Notes: generated by a model not told the origin, from the letters alone. A stretch of 6,442 nucleotides of DNA from an uncultured Gemella sp. (GCA_945869755.1 CAMBPW010000056.1:1-6442); one strand, 5' to 3'. Positions 1 to 6,045 are shown, counted from the stretch's first letter. Numbers and translations: made by a program.

Positions 1-7
1 TAATATA

Positions 8-829
8 ATGAAAAATTTAAAAAAATTATTTTTTGTCGTTATGTTGAGCGTTGTAACGGTAATTTCTGTTGCTTGTAGTGCTTCAGTATCTAATGATGAC
101 GTTTTAACAAAATTTTATGAAAATACAAAAAATATTAAAAGTGCAGATGTAAAATCTACTGCCGAAATAACTATAACACCAGAAGGAGAAGGGCAACAGC
201 CACTTGTTACAAAAACTTCAATTTCTGGAACAACTGTTTCAGAGCCACTAACTTTTAAACTTGATACAATAACAACTATTTTAGGTAGAGATATATCTAT
301 TAATATGTATTACAAAGATAATACTTTGTATATTAAGAGTCCAATGACCGGAGATGGAGAAGAATGGTTGAAAACATCAGATACATCTATTATTCAACAA
401 ATATATCTAGTTGATAATCAAAGTTTAGTATCTTCAAATGCATCTTTGGAATTATTCAAAAAGAAAGTTGATGGTATTAAAGTAGAAGAAAAAGATGGAA
501 AATATGAAATTTCTTTCTCAGGAAATGTAGATAATATTAAAGATATTGTTTTTGATATTTTATCTAAATCAACAGGAGGAAATTCTGCTGCATTTGAACA
601 AATTAAAAATAATATGACATTCAAATCATTTACAGCTAAATATGTAGTTGATAAATCTACATATCTTCCTATTAGTTTAGATAGTACTATTGAATTAGAA
701 ATAAATGTAGATGGACAAAAAGGAACGATTAAAACTGTATCTAGTGAAAAATATGAAAATATAAATAAAGTTTCTGAGATAGTTCTTCCTGATGAAGTGA
801 AAAATGCTAAAGATATAAACGAAGCTTAA
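8..829 (+). CDS. Predicted lipoprotein, LppX/DUF6612-like
   Basis: A 273-residue secreted protein, probably lipid-anchored on the outer face of the membrane; the function is unknown. Residues 1-9 carry three lysines, residues 8-22 are hydrophobic, and Cys23 follows S-V-A, so this reads as a type II signal peptide. Ser at -3 is less usual than Leu/Val/Ile. The mature part starts with a short Ser/Asp-rich linker, then shows alternating beta-strand-like segments such as INMYYKDNTLYIKS followed by EWLKTS. That pattern is typical of LppX/LprG/LolA-type beta-sheet lipoproteins and of the DUF6612 group; I assign the family from this pattern, not from a search. There are no catalytic motifs. The ATG is chosen because the signal peptide begins exactly there; only 7 nt precede it, so its ribosome binding site and promoter are outside the window. 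A terminator follows 11 nt after the stop, so it ends its transcription unit and is not cotranscribed with glmS. Confidence 0.8.
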   Translation: MKNLKKLFFVVMLSVVTVISVACSASVSNDDVLTKFYENTKNIKSADVKSTAEITITPEGEGQQPLVTKTSISGTTVSEPLTFKLDTITTILGRDISINMYYKDNTLYIKSPMTGDGEEWLKTSDTSIIQQIYLVDNQSLVSSNASLELFKKKVDGIKVEEKDGKYEISFSGNVDNIKDIVFDILSKSTGGNSAAFEQIKNNMTFKSFTAKYVVDKSTYLPISLDSTIELEINVDGQKGTIKTVSSEKYENINKVSEIVLPDEVKNAKDINEA

Positions 830-839
830 TATTATTTAT

Positions 840-871
840 AAAACCGAGATGTGTAAGTATCTCGGTTTTTC
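840..871 (+). terminator. Intrinsic terminator of the lipoprotein gene
   Basis: A perfect 11-bp stem pairs AAAACCGAGAT (840-850) with ATCTCGGTTTT (859-869) around an 8-nt loop, and the 3' arm runs into T's. It starts 10 nt after the lipoprotein stop codon and ends just before the -35 box of the glmS promoter, so it insulates the two units. The A-run on the 5' arm means it could also stop minus-strand transcription, though no gene is seen there to need it. Confidence 0.93.
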
Positions 872-877
872 TTAATG

Positions 878-906
878 TTGACTTTTGTAAAAATCTAGTA
901 TATTAT
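878..906 (+). promoter_or_regulatory. SigA-type promoter of the glmS unit
   Basis: The -35 box TTGACT (878-883) and -10 box TATTAT (901-906) are each one mismatch from consensus, with the optimal 17-bp spacer. Transcription would start near 912-914, about 35 nt before the ribozyme cleavage site and about 360 nt before the glmS start codon. This is the only good promoter I see between the lipoprotein terminator and glmS, so glmS mRNA should always carry the ribozyme. Confidence 0.85.
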
Positions 907-948
907 ATATTAGAATAAAATATCGGAGGAAAATTTTTCATAGTTATA

Positions 949-1155
949 GCGCCCGAACTAAGTTTTAACGATTAAAATAAATTTAGTTGACGAGGAAAAA
1001 AGTTATCGAAAATTCGGCGGATGCTTTTTCGGAATAAAGAGTTTCGTAAAGCGACATACAAAATTTGCTACGCATATACAAAATTGTTGCTATCTCTTAC
1101 TAATAATTAATTAAAAGGTGTATAACCTTTATTTAGTTGTGCAGTAATAGATAGC
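949..1155 (+). ncRNA. glmS ribozyme (GlcN6P-activated self-cleaving leader)
   Basis: This is a cis-acting ribozyme in the glmS leader; with glucosamine-6-phosphate as cofactor it cleaves its own mRNA, which leads to mRNA decay. The core matches the Bacillus form closely: ATA then GCGCCCGAACTAAG, with cleavage expected between A948 and G949; P2 pairs 958-965 with 979-986; GACGAGG lies at 989-995; GTTATCGA at 1002-1009; and TCGGCGGATGC at 1014-1024. The flanking helix AAAAAG (997-1002) with CTTTTT (1024-1029) keeps pairing although Bacillus has G-C pairs there, and GCC/GGC pseudoknot pairing (951-953 with 1016-1018) is available. The 3' domain is a P4 stem, 1089-1100 with 1144-1155 (one mismatch), enclosing a hairpin AAAGGT/ACCTTT (1114-1130). 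The stretch 1031-1088 between core and P4 looks longer than in Bacillus. Core boundaries are firm; the 3' end is set by P4. Confidence 0.96.
1056..1092 (+). repeat. Imperfect 20-nt-period direct repeat inside the ribozyme
   Basis: ATACAAAATT-TGCTA (1056-1070) recurs as ATACAAAATT-GT-TGCTA (1076-1092), differing only by a GT insertion. The repeat lies in the peripheral part of the glmS ribozyme, just before P4; the second copy ends inside the 5' arm of P4. A short bulged stem CGTA(AA)GC/GCTACG (1045-1052 with 1067-1072) can form around the first copy. A local duplication would explain why this region is long. Confidence 0.6.
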
Positions 1156-1169
1156 TTATAATATTAGTT

Positions 1170-1201
1170 AAACTATTACGTATGTAATAGTTTTTTATTT
1201 T
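1170..1201 (+). terminator. Terminator-like hairpin between ribozyme and glmS
   Basis: AAACTATTAC (1170-1179) pairs perfectly with GTAATAGTTT (1184-1193) around a GTAT loop, and the T's of the 3' arm continue as TTTATTTT. The shape is that of a Rho-independent terminator, but only two pairs are G-C, so termination may be partial. It sits 15 nt after the ribozyme and about 70 nt upstream of glmS, with no good promoter after it, so it would act as a leader attenuator or as an mRNA stability element. The 60 nt that follow, up to the ribosome binding site, are AT-rich and show nothing else. Confidence 0.6.
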
Positions 1202-1273
1202 AAATACTATTTAAAGTCTATTTATTACAATGTTAATTTAATTTTACAAAGATAATTTTTAGGAGAAATATAT

Positions 1274-3070
1274 ATGTGTGGAATTGTAGGATATGTAGGA
1301 AATGGAAATGGAGTTCAGTTTTTAATAGACGGATTAAATAGTTTAGAATATCGTGGTTATGATTCGTGTGGAATTGCGGGAATTAATGGAGAAGTAAAAG
1401 TTTTAAAAACTGTTGGCAGAATTAAAAATTTAGAAGATTTAGTGCCAGAAGATTTAGAACTTAGTATTGGAATTGGTCATACACGTTGGGCAACTCACGG
1501 TGGGGTAAATACAACAAATTCACATCCGCATCAAAGTTTTAATAAGAGATTTACGTTAGTTCATAACGGAGTAATCGAGAATTTTCAAGAATTAAAAGAT
1601 AGATTTTTCAAAAATGTTAATTTAGTTTCAGAAACTGATACGGAAGTAATAGTTCAGTTAGTGGAGTTATTTTCAAATGAAGGGCTTACGACAAAAGAGG
1701 CATTTTTAAAAACAATTTCTAAATTGCAAGGTTCTTATGCACTTTGTTTGATTGATAGTGAAGATAAAAACACTATTTATGTCGCTAAAAATAAGAGTCC
1801 GTTATTAGTCGGTATTGGAGAAGACTGTAATTATGTAGGTAGCGATGCACTTGCAATGATAAAATATACTAATAAATTTTTTGAAATTAATGATAAAGAA
1901 ATTGTAACAGTAACTAAAAATGATGTTGTTATCGAAAATAAATTTGGAGAAATAATAACTAGAGATACGTTTACGCCAGATATTAAGCACGGAGAAATTG
2001 ATAAAGGTGTTTATCCACACTATATGATAAAAGAAATTGATGAGCAATCAAGTGCAATGAGAAATATTTTATCAAAATATTTTGAAGATAAAAAAATATC
2101 TATAGATGCAGAGATTGTCGAAAAAGTAAAAGAAGCGGATAGAATTTATATTATTGGGTGTGGAACTAGCTATAATGCAGGGTTAGTAGGAAGGCATTAT
2201 TTTGAAAAATGGGCAAAAATTCCGACAGAAGTTCATCTTGCATCGGAGTTTGCATATAACGTTCCACTATTATCAAAAAAACCTATGTTTATTTTCTTAT
2301 CTCAATCTGGAGAAACAGCGGATTTACGTGCAGTTTTAACGAAGATGAAAGAAGTAGATAAAGATTATAAATTTTTAGTATTAACTAATGTTTCTGCTTC
2401 GACTTTAAGTCGTGAATGTGATTATACTTTATTACTACATGCAGGAGTTGAAATTGCAGTTGCGTCTACAAAAGCGTATACTTCACAAATTGCGATTTTG
2501 AGTATTTTAGCTTATGAAGTAGCTACTCAAATAGGAAGAAAAATGAAGTTTAATTTAGAAAAAGAACTTGCCGTTGTAACGAGTGCTATTGATTCTATAT
2601 TAGACGATAAAAAAACAATTAAAAATATTGCGAACAAATTGTTTACAGAGAGAAATGCTTTTTATATCGGTCGTGGTGTAGATTATTATAGTGCGTGTGA
2701 AGCGTCGTTGAAACTTAAAGAAGTGTCTTACATTCAGACTGAAGGTTTTGCAGGGGGAGAATTAAAACACGGAACAATAGCGTTAATTGAAAAAAATACA
2801 CCAGTAGTAGCTTTAATTACGAATACAAAGCTAGATTTAAATACTAGAAGTAACATTAGTGAAGTTGCGAGTAGGGGAGCTAACACTTTAGTAATAACGT
2901 TAGAAAAATTAGCTCGTGAAAATGATTATGCAATACCTAATGTTCACGAAGATTTAGCTCCTATAGTTAGCATAGTAGTAACACAATTATTTGCTTATTA
3001 TGCGGCGACAGGACGTGGACTTGATGTTGATAAACCACGTAATTTAGCAAAATCAGTAACTGTAGAATAA
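1274..3070 (+). CDS. glmS: Glutamine--fructose-6-phosphate aminotransferase (isomerizing), GlmS
   Basis: This cytosolic enzyme makes glucosamine-6-phosphate from fructose-6-phosphate and glutamine, the first step to UDP-GlcNAc for peptidoglycan. It is full length at 598 residues (family about 600). Residues 1-240 are the class II glutaminase domain: Cys2 becomes the N-terminal nucleophile after Met removal, with RGYDS (27-31), RWATHG (71-76), HNG (97-99) and SETDTE (119-124). Two SIS sugar-isomerase domains follow, with GCGTSYN (295-301), SQSGETAD (343-350) and ASTKAYT (397-403). The isomerase residues Lys480, Glu483, His499 (in GELKHG) and Lys593 match E. coli Lys485, Glu488, His504 and Lys603. 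The C-terminus is the standard DKPRNLAKSVTVE. AGGAGA (1261-1266) lies 7 nt before the ATG and MCGIVG fixes the start. The gene is monocistronic, controlled by the leader ribozyme through its own product, and ends at a terminator. Confidence 0.99.
   Translation: MCGIVGYVGNGNGVQFLIDGLNSLEYRGYDSCGIAGINGEVKVLKTVGRIKNLEDLVPEDLELSIGIGHTRWATHGGVNTTNSHPHQSFNKRFTLVHNGVIENFQELKDRFFKNVNLVSETDTEVIVQLVELFSNEGLTTKEAFLKTISKLQGSYALCLIDSEDKNTIYVAKNKSPLLVGIGEDCNYVGSDALAMIKYTNKFFEINDKEIVTVTKNDVVIENKFGEIITRDTFTPDIKHGEIDKGVYPHYMIKEIDEQSSAMRNILSKYFEDKKISIDAEIVEKVKEADRIYIIGCGTSYNAGLVGRHYFEKWAKIPTEVHLASEFAYNVPLLSKKPMFIFLSQSGETADLRAVLTKMKEVDKDYKFLVLTNVSASTLSRECDYTLLLHAGVEIAVASTKAYTSQIAILSILAYEVATQIGRKMKFNLEKELAVVTSAIDSILDDKKTIKNIANKLFTERNAFYIGRGVDYYSACEASLKLKEVSYIQTEGFAGGELKHGTIALIEKNTPVVALITNTKLDLNTRSNISEVASRGANTLVITLEKLARENDYAIPNVHEDLAPIVSIVVTQLFAYYAATGRGLDVDKPRNLAKSVTVE
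3030..3067 (+). other. Putative Tn7-family attachment region (3' end of glmS)
   Basis: In Tn7-type transposons TnsD recognises the conserved 3' end of glmS, the codons for the C-terminal active-site segment, and insertion follows roughly 25 bp after the stop. That coding segment (DKPRNLAKSV) is conserved here. The downstream DNA is an intact glmS terminator with no transposon end or duplication, so the site appears empty. Whether any transposon uses it in this organism is inference. Confidence 0.3.
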
Positions 3071-3071
3071 T

Positions 3072-3135
3072 AAAAGGGGCGACTCAACAAAATTGATTTT
3101 TTTGAAATCAAGATTTTGAGTTGCTTCTTTTTTAT
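3072..3135 (+). terminator. glmS intrinsic terminator
   Basis: A long interrupted stem follows the glmS stop: GCGACT (3079-3084) with AGTTGC (3119-3124), CAAAAT (3088-3093) with ATTTTG (3112-3117), and TGATTT (3094-3099) with AAATCA (3105-3110), separated by small bulges, around the loop TTTTG. The 3' arm leads into TTCTTTTTTAT. The base may extend further, since AAAGGGG can pair with the start of the T-rich tail using G-U pairs. Confidence 0.88.
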
Positions 3136-3149
3136 ATTGTCCATTTCTC

Positions 3150-3164
3150 TAAAGTTCGGTTTAT
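3150..3164 (-). promoter_or_regulatory. PurBox-like sequence upstream of guaD
   Basis: Read on the minus strand this is ATAAACCGAACTTTA, containing CCGAAC flanked by A/T. It fits the lactococcal PurR PurBox as I recall it (AWWWCCGAACWWT) at 12 of 13 positions. It lies about 100 bp upstream of the guaD -10 box, further than the lactococcal arrangement, and a second weaker match (3257-3268, ATAACGAAATAT, plus strand) sits just after that -10 box. The purine genes downstream make PurR control plausible, but AT-rich DNA yields such matches easily. Confidence 0.3.
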
Positions 3165-3229
3165 TTTTGCAAAAATTTATTTTAAAAATAAAAAAAACAT
3201 CAAAACACATACTTTTTATTATTTTTCTC

Positions 3230-3258
3230 TTGCAAATATAAACAAAAAATGCTAAAAT
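3230..3258 (+). promoter_or_regulatory. Extended -10 SigA-type promoter of the guaD-permease operon
   Basis: The -35 box TTGCAA (3230-3235) and -10 box TAAAAT (3253-3258) have a 17-bp spacer, and a TG one base before the -10 box (3250-3251) makes it an extended -10. The start would fall near 3265, giving a leader of about 23 nt that holds only the ribosome binding site GTGAGG (3277-3282). That leaves no room for a purine riboswitch. The 3136-3229 stretch is AT-rich, with the palindrome TTTTTGCAAAAA (3164-3175) and no gene. Confidence 0.75.
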
Positions 3259-3287
3259 AACGAAATATAAAATATTGTGAGGTTAAT

Positions 3288-4658
3288 ATGAATAAAATAA
3301 CTAAAGTTTTTAAAGGTTCAGTTTTTCACTCTAAAAAATTTGGTGAATTACAATTTTTAGAAAATGTTCTTATTGAAGTTAATGAAAAAGGAATTATAGA
3401 AGAAGTAATAGAAAATGATAGTTTAATCTATGAAGAAAAAATTAAATTTGCAAAAGAAAATTGTGAATTTATTGAACTTAAAGATGGAGAATATTTTTTA
3501 CCTGGTTTTGTAGATTTACACGTACATGCTCCGCAATGGCCACAAGCTGGAATAGCTCTTGATGAGCCGTTAAATGTTTGGCTAGATGAATGTACTTTTC
3601 CACTAGAAGAAAAATATAAAGATATTAAATTTGCAAGAGAAGTTTATACAGATTTAGTTAAACAATTTTTAGCAAGAGGGACAACTACTGTTATGTATTT
3701 TGCAACTGTTCATAATGAAGCTAGTTTAGAATTAGCAAAAATTTGTGCAAAATTAGGTCAGCGTGGTTTAGTAGGAAAAGTTGTAATGGATGATAAAATT
3801 ATGAATCCAGAATTTTATCGTGATAATTCGACAGAAGAAGCAATTAACAATACTGAAAAATTTATTTTAGATGTGAAAGAATTAGGAAAAGATGTTATTC
3901 AAGGAGTTTATCCAGTAATTACACCGAGATTTGTTCCTAGTTGTACAGATGAGGCTTTAGAAGGCTTAGGGAAATTGGCTAAAAAATATAATTCTTATGT
4001 GCAGTCGCATTGTAGTGAATGTCAGTGGGAACATGATTTTGTTCAAGAAAGATTTGGTAAACGAGATACTGAAGTTTTGGAAGAATTTGGTCTTTTAGGA
4101 AGCAAATCGGTTATGGCACATTGTAATTTTCTTAATGAAGCTGATGGAGAAATATTTATAAAAACAGGAACGGCAATAGGGCATTGTCCAATATCTAATT
4201 CATATTTTGCAAATGCAGTTTTACCTGTTAAAAAATTGAAAAAACAAGGAGTTAATATTGGATTAGGCACAGATATTTCTGGTGGTTTTTCTCCAAGTCT
4301 TTACGAAAATATTCGTCATGCAGTTATATCATCACGTATTTTAGAAGATGGAGTTGACAGTGAAAAAGAAAGGTTTGAAAGAGGAGTAAGTAATTCAAGA
4401 ATTTCTGTTGTAGAAGCTTTTTATTTGGCAACAAAAGGTGGAGGAGAGTCTTTATCTCTTCCTTTAGGAATAATAGAAAAAGGATATATTTGTGATTTGC
4501 AAGTAATTGATACTAAAGCGAAGAATAATGTATTACCTGATTTCGGAGTATTTCCTAAAAAAGAACATTTGTTGCAAAAAATACTTTATTTATCAACAAT
4601 AGATAATGTTAAAAAAGTTTATGTTCAAGGTAATCTTGTTCATAGTAAAGGAGAATAA
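3288..4658 (+). CDS. guaD: Guanine deaminase (amidohydrolase superfamily)
   Basis: This cytosolic zinc enzyme hydrolyses guanine to xanthine and ammonia, for purine salvage or nitrogen supply. At 456 residues it is the usual length for the TIM-barrel amidohydrolase type (COG0402), not the short cytidine-deaminase-like GuaD of B. subtilis. An N-terminal beta-sandwich part (1-70) leads into PGFVDLHVHAPQ (72-83), giving metal ligands His78 and His80. TPRFVPSC (212-219) has the guanine-contacting Arg214 region, QSHCSE (239-244) gives His241 and the catalytic-type Glu244, AHC (277-279) gives His278, GHCP (298-301) follows, and GTDISGG (327-333) gives Asp329. All are in the positions known from human guanine deaminase. 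The start is fixed by GTGAGG 5 nt before the ATG and by the extended -10 promoter just upstream. It is the first gene of an operon with the NCS2 permease, whose ribosome binding site overlaps its last codons. Confidence 0.95.
   Translation: MNKITKVFKGSVFHSKKFGELQFLENVLIEVNEKGIIEEVIENDSLIYEEKIKFAKENCEFIELKDGEYFLPGFVDLHVHAPQWPQAGIALDEPLNVWLDECTFPLEEKYKDIKFAREVYTDLVKQFLARGTTTVMYFATVHNEASLELAKICAKLGQRGLVGKVVMDDKIMNPEFYRDNSTEEAINNTEKFILDVKELGKDVIQGVYPVITPRFVPSCTDEALEGLGKLAKKYNSYVQSHCSECQWEHDFVQERFGKRDTEVLEEFGLLGSKSVMAHCNFLNEADGEIFIKTGTAIGHCPISNSYFANAVLPVKKLKKQGVNIGLGTDISGGFSPSLYENIRHAVISSRILEDGVDSEKERFERGVSNSRISVVEAFYLATKGGGESLSLPLGIIEKGYICDLQVIDTKAKNNVLPDFGVFPKKEHLLQKILYLSTIDNVKKVYVQGNLVHSKGE
4647..4655 (+). 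promoter_or_regulatory. Ribosome binding site of the permease, inside the end of guaD
   Basis: AAAGGAGAA covers the last guaD codons, directly before its TAA, and lies 10 nt before the ATG at 4666. It is a strong Shine-Dalgarno sequence with longish spacing. It decides the permease start: an in-frame ATG at 4606 inside guaD has no such site. Ribosomes finishing guaD would cover it, so coupled translation is likely. Confidence 0.8.
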
Positions 4659-4665
4659 TTTTGTA

Positions 4666-5985
4666 ATGGGTAAAAATAAGAAAAATAATTTATCAATTGG
4701 TGTTAATGACAATATTTCATTTTCACAATCGGCAGTTTTAGGCTTGCAACATGTTTTAGCTATGGATATTTATGTACCACCATTTATTTTGGCGACAGCA
4801 TTAGCTATGACAGCAGCAGATGCAACTGGTATTATTCAATCTACATTTTTAGCAGCAGGGCTTGCTTCATTAATTCAAGTTTTATTTTATTTAAAATTAC
4901 CAGTTTGTCAAGGACCATCTTTTGTTCCATTAGGAGCAATTATTGGTATATATTTATCAGCTAACGGCTTAGGAAGTGTTTTAGGAGCTAGTATTGTTGG
5001 AGCTATTTTAGTAATTATTTTAGGGTATAGTGGTATTTATAAGTACATTGTAAAAAATTATGTGCCATCAATAGTAAGTGGAACGATAATTATGATAGTT
5101 GGATTAACTCTATTGCCAGCAGCATTTAATAGTAATATTTATGTTTCAAATAATGGAATGACAATTAATCAAAATATATTATTAGCTACAGTTACAGCTT
5201 TTACATTAGTATTATTTTCTACAATAGGAGCTAGAATTAAAAAGTTTGCTAGAATTTTTCAAATAAGTTCTGTTATAATTGCTTTATCAGTAGGAACAGC
5301 TTTAGCTTCAACAATGGGTGGTGTTAATTTTAAATCTGTGCAAGAAGCGAGTTTCTTTAGTTTTCCAAAATTTGCTTTTATTGATTACAACATAGAATTT
5401 AATGGAGCAGCTATTTTAACTATGATAGTAATTTATATTGTGTTATTAGCTGAAACTACAGGAACGTGGTATGCAGTTAGTGCAGTTATAGATGAACCAT
5501 TATCTGATAAACAAATTAATAGTGGAGTTATTGGAGAAGGATATGGCTGTTTAGTTTCTGCGTTAGTAGGTTCAATTCCTGTAACTGGATATTCTACAAA
5601 TGCAGGAATAATATCAATTACAGGAATTGCAAGTAAAAAAGTATTTATATTTGCATCAGGGTGGTTTATTTTACTTTCATTTTTAGGGAAGTTAGCTGCA
5701 ATTATTAATTCTATTCCTTCTTCTGTTATTGGAGGTGTTTTTGCAGTAGTTTGTATGATAATTATGTTAAATGGATTTAGAGTAGTAAAAAATGCAGATT
5801 TTTCAGAACGAGAATTATATATTATAGGAATACCGTTAATTTTTGCAATTGGACTATTGTTTTTACCAAAAGATGTAATAACTTCTGCACCGACAATGTT
5901 ACAATATTTATTAGGTTCTCCAATAGCTATAGGTGCAATAGTTGCTATAATAATGAATAAGATAATGCCAGCTGAGAAAAAATAA
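4666..5985 (+). CDS. NCS2 (NAT) family nucleobase permease, probably purine-type
   Basis: This polytopic membrane protein of 439 residues should import a nucleobase with protons or sodium. The length and hydrophobic pattern fit the 14-segment NCS2 fold. GLQHVLAM (26-33) is the hallmark of the first segment; AETTGT (262-267) is segment 8 with the substrate-site Glu263; GEG (290-292) precedes segment 9; and TNAGIISITG (311-320) is the NAT signature in segment 10 with Asn312 and the conserved Gly and Thr. By my alignment, Glu263, Glu291 and Asn312 match E. coli XanQ Glu272, Asp304 and Asn325, but Thr267 and Thr311 replace its Asp276 and Gln324; UraA has His245 and Glu290 there. Cotranscription with guaD points to guanine or xanthine as cargo, but the altered residues leave the substrate open. 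The ATG at 4666 is chosen over 4606 because of the ribosome binding site and because the first 20 residues of the longer form would overlap guaD. Confidence 0.92.
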   Translation: MGKNKKNNLSIGVNDNISFSQSAVLGLQHVLAMDIYVPPFILATALAMTAADATGIIQSTFLAAGLASLIQVLFYLKLPVCQGPSFVPLGAIIGIYLSANGLGSVLGASIVGAILVIILGYSGIYKYIVKNYVPSIVSGTIIMIVGLTLLPAAFNSNIYVSNNGMTINQNILLATVTAFTLVLFSTIGARIKKFARIFQISSVIIALSVGTALASTMGGVNFKSVQEASFFSFPKFAFIDYNIEFNGAAILTMIVIYIVLLAETTGTWYAVSAVIDEPLSDKQINSGVIGEGYGCLVSALVGSIPVTGYSTNAGIISITGIASKKVFIFASGWFILLSFLGKLAAIINSIPSSVIGGVFAVVCMIIMLNGFRVVKNADFSERELYIIGIPLIFAIGLLFLPKDVITSAPTMLQYLLGSPIAIGAIVAIIMNKIMPAEKK

Positions 5986-6002
5986 TTTATAATTTAATAA
6001 TG

Positions 6003-6045
6003 AAAAAAAGAATGAATTTGTTAATATTCATTCTTTTTATTTTTT
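6003..6045. terminator. Bidirectional terminator between permease and response regulator
   Basis: A perfect 13-bp stem pairs AAAAAGAATGAAT (6005-6017) with ATTCATTCTTTTT (6026-6038) around an 8-nt loop. T's follow on the plus strand (6040-6046) and an A-run (6003-6009) gives a U-tract on the minus strand. It lies 18 nt after the permease stop and directly after the convergent regulator's stop, so it serves both genes. Confidence 0.92.

Noticed and set aside
418..624. Minus-strand open frame within the lipoprotein gene
   Set aside because: It is a shadow of the plus-strand gene, with no start signals or recognisable domain.
925..968. GGAGGA followed by a short open frame overlapping the ribozyme start (possible leader peptide)
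   Set aside because: There is no ATG, GTG or TTG at a workable distance; only an ATT could start an 11-codon frame, and those bases are explained by the ribozyme core.
1203..1231. Second glmS promoter downstream of the ribozyme (TACAAT at 1226-1231)
   Set aside because: There is no acceptable -35 box at 16-18 bp upstream; the -10-like hexamer is expected by chance in such AT-rich DNA.
1805..2047. Minus-strand open frame within glmS
   Set aside because: It is a low-complexity Ile/Phe/Asn-rich shadow of AT-rich coding sequence, and glmS itself is unambiguous.
3164..3194. Palindromes TTTTTGCAAAAA and the adjacent TTTATTTT/AAAATAAA
   Set aside because: They are low-complexity A/T runs without a gene or U-tract context; the glmS terminator already lies just upstream.
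2998..3210. Open frame of 70 codons on the minus strand over the end of glmS
   Set aside because: Its C-terminal part is just the antisense of the conserved GlmS C-terminal codons, a well-known kind of spurious prediction, and its upstream part lies on the terminator. There is no ribosome binding site.
3136..3287. Purine riboswitch upstream of guaD
   Set aside because: The conserved purine aptamer core is not present on the plus strand, and the predicted transcript leader is only about 23 nt.
4043..4270. Minus-strand open frame within guaD
   Set aside because: It overlaps catalytic-motif codons of guaD on the opposite strand, with no ribosome binding site or promoter.
4606..4665. Upstream in-frame ATG for the permease, adding 20 residues
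   Set aside because: It lies inside guaD, lacks a Shine-Dalgarno sequence, and the strong AAAGGAGAA (4647-4655) points to the ATG at 4666.
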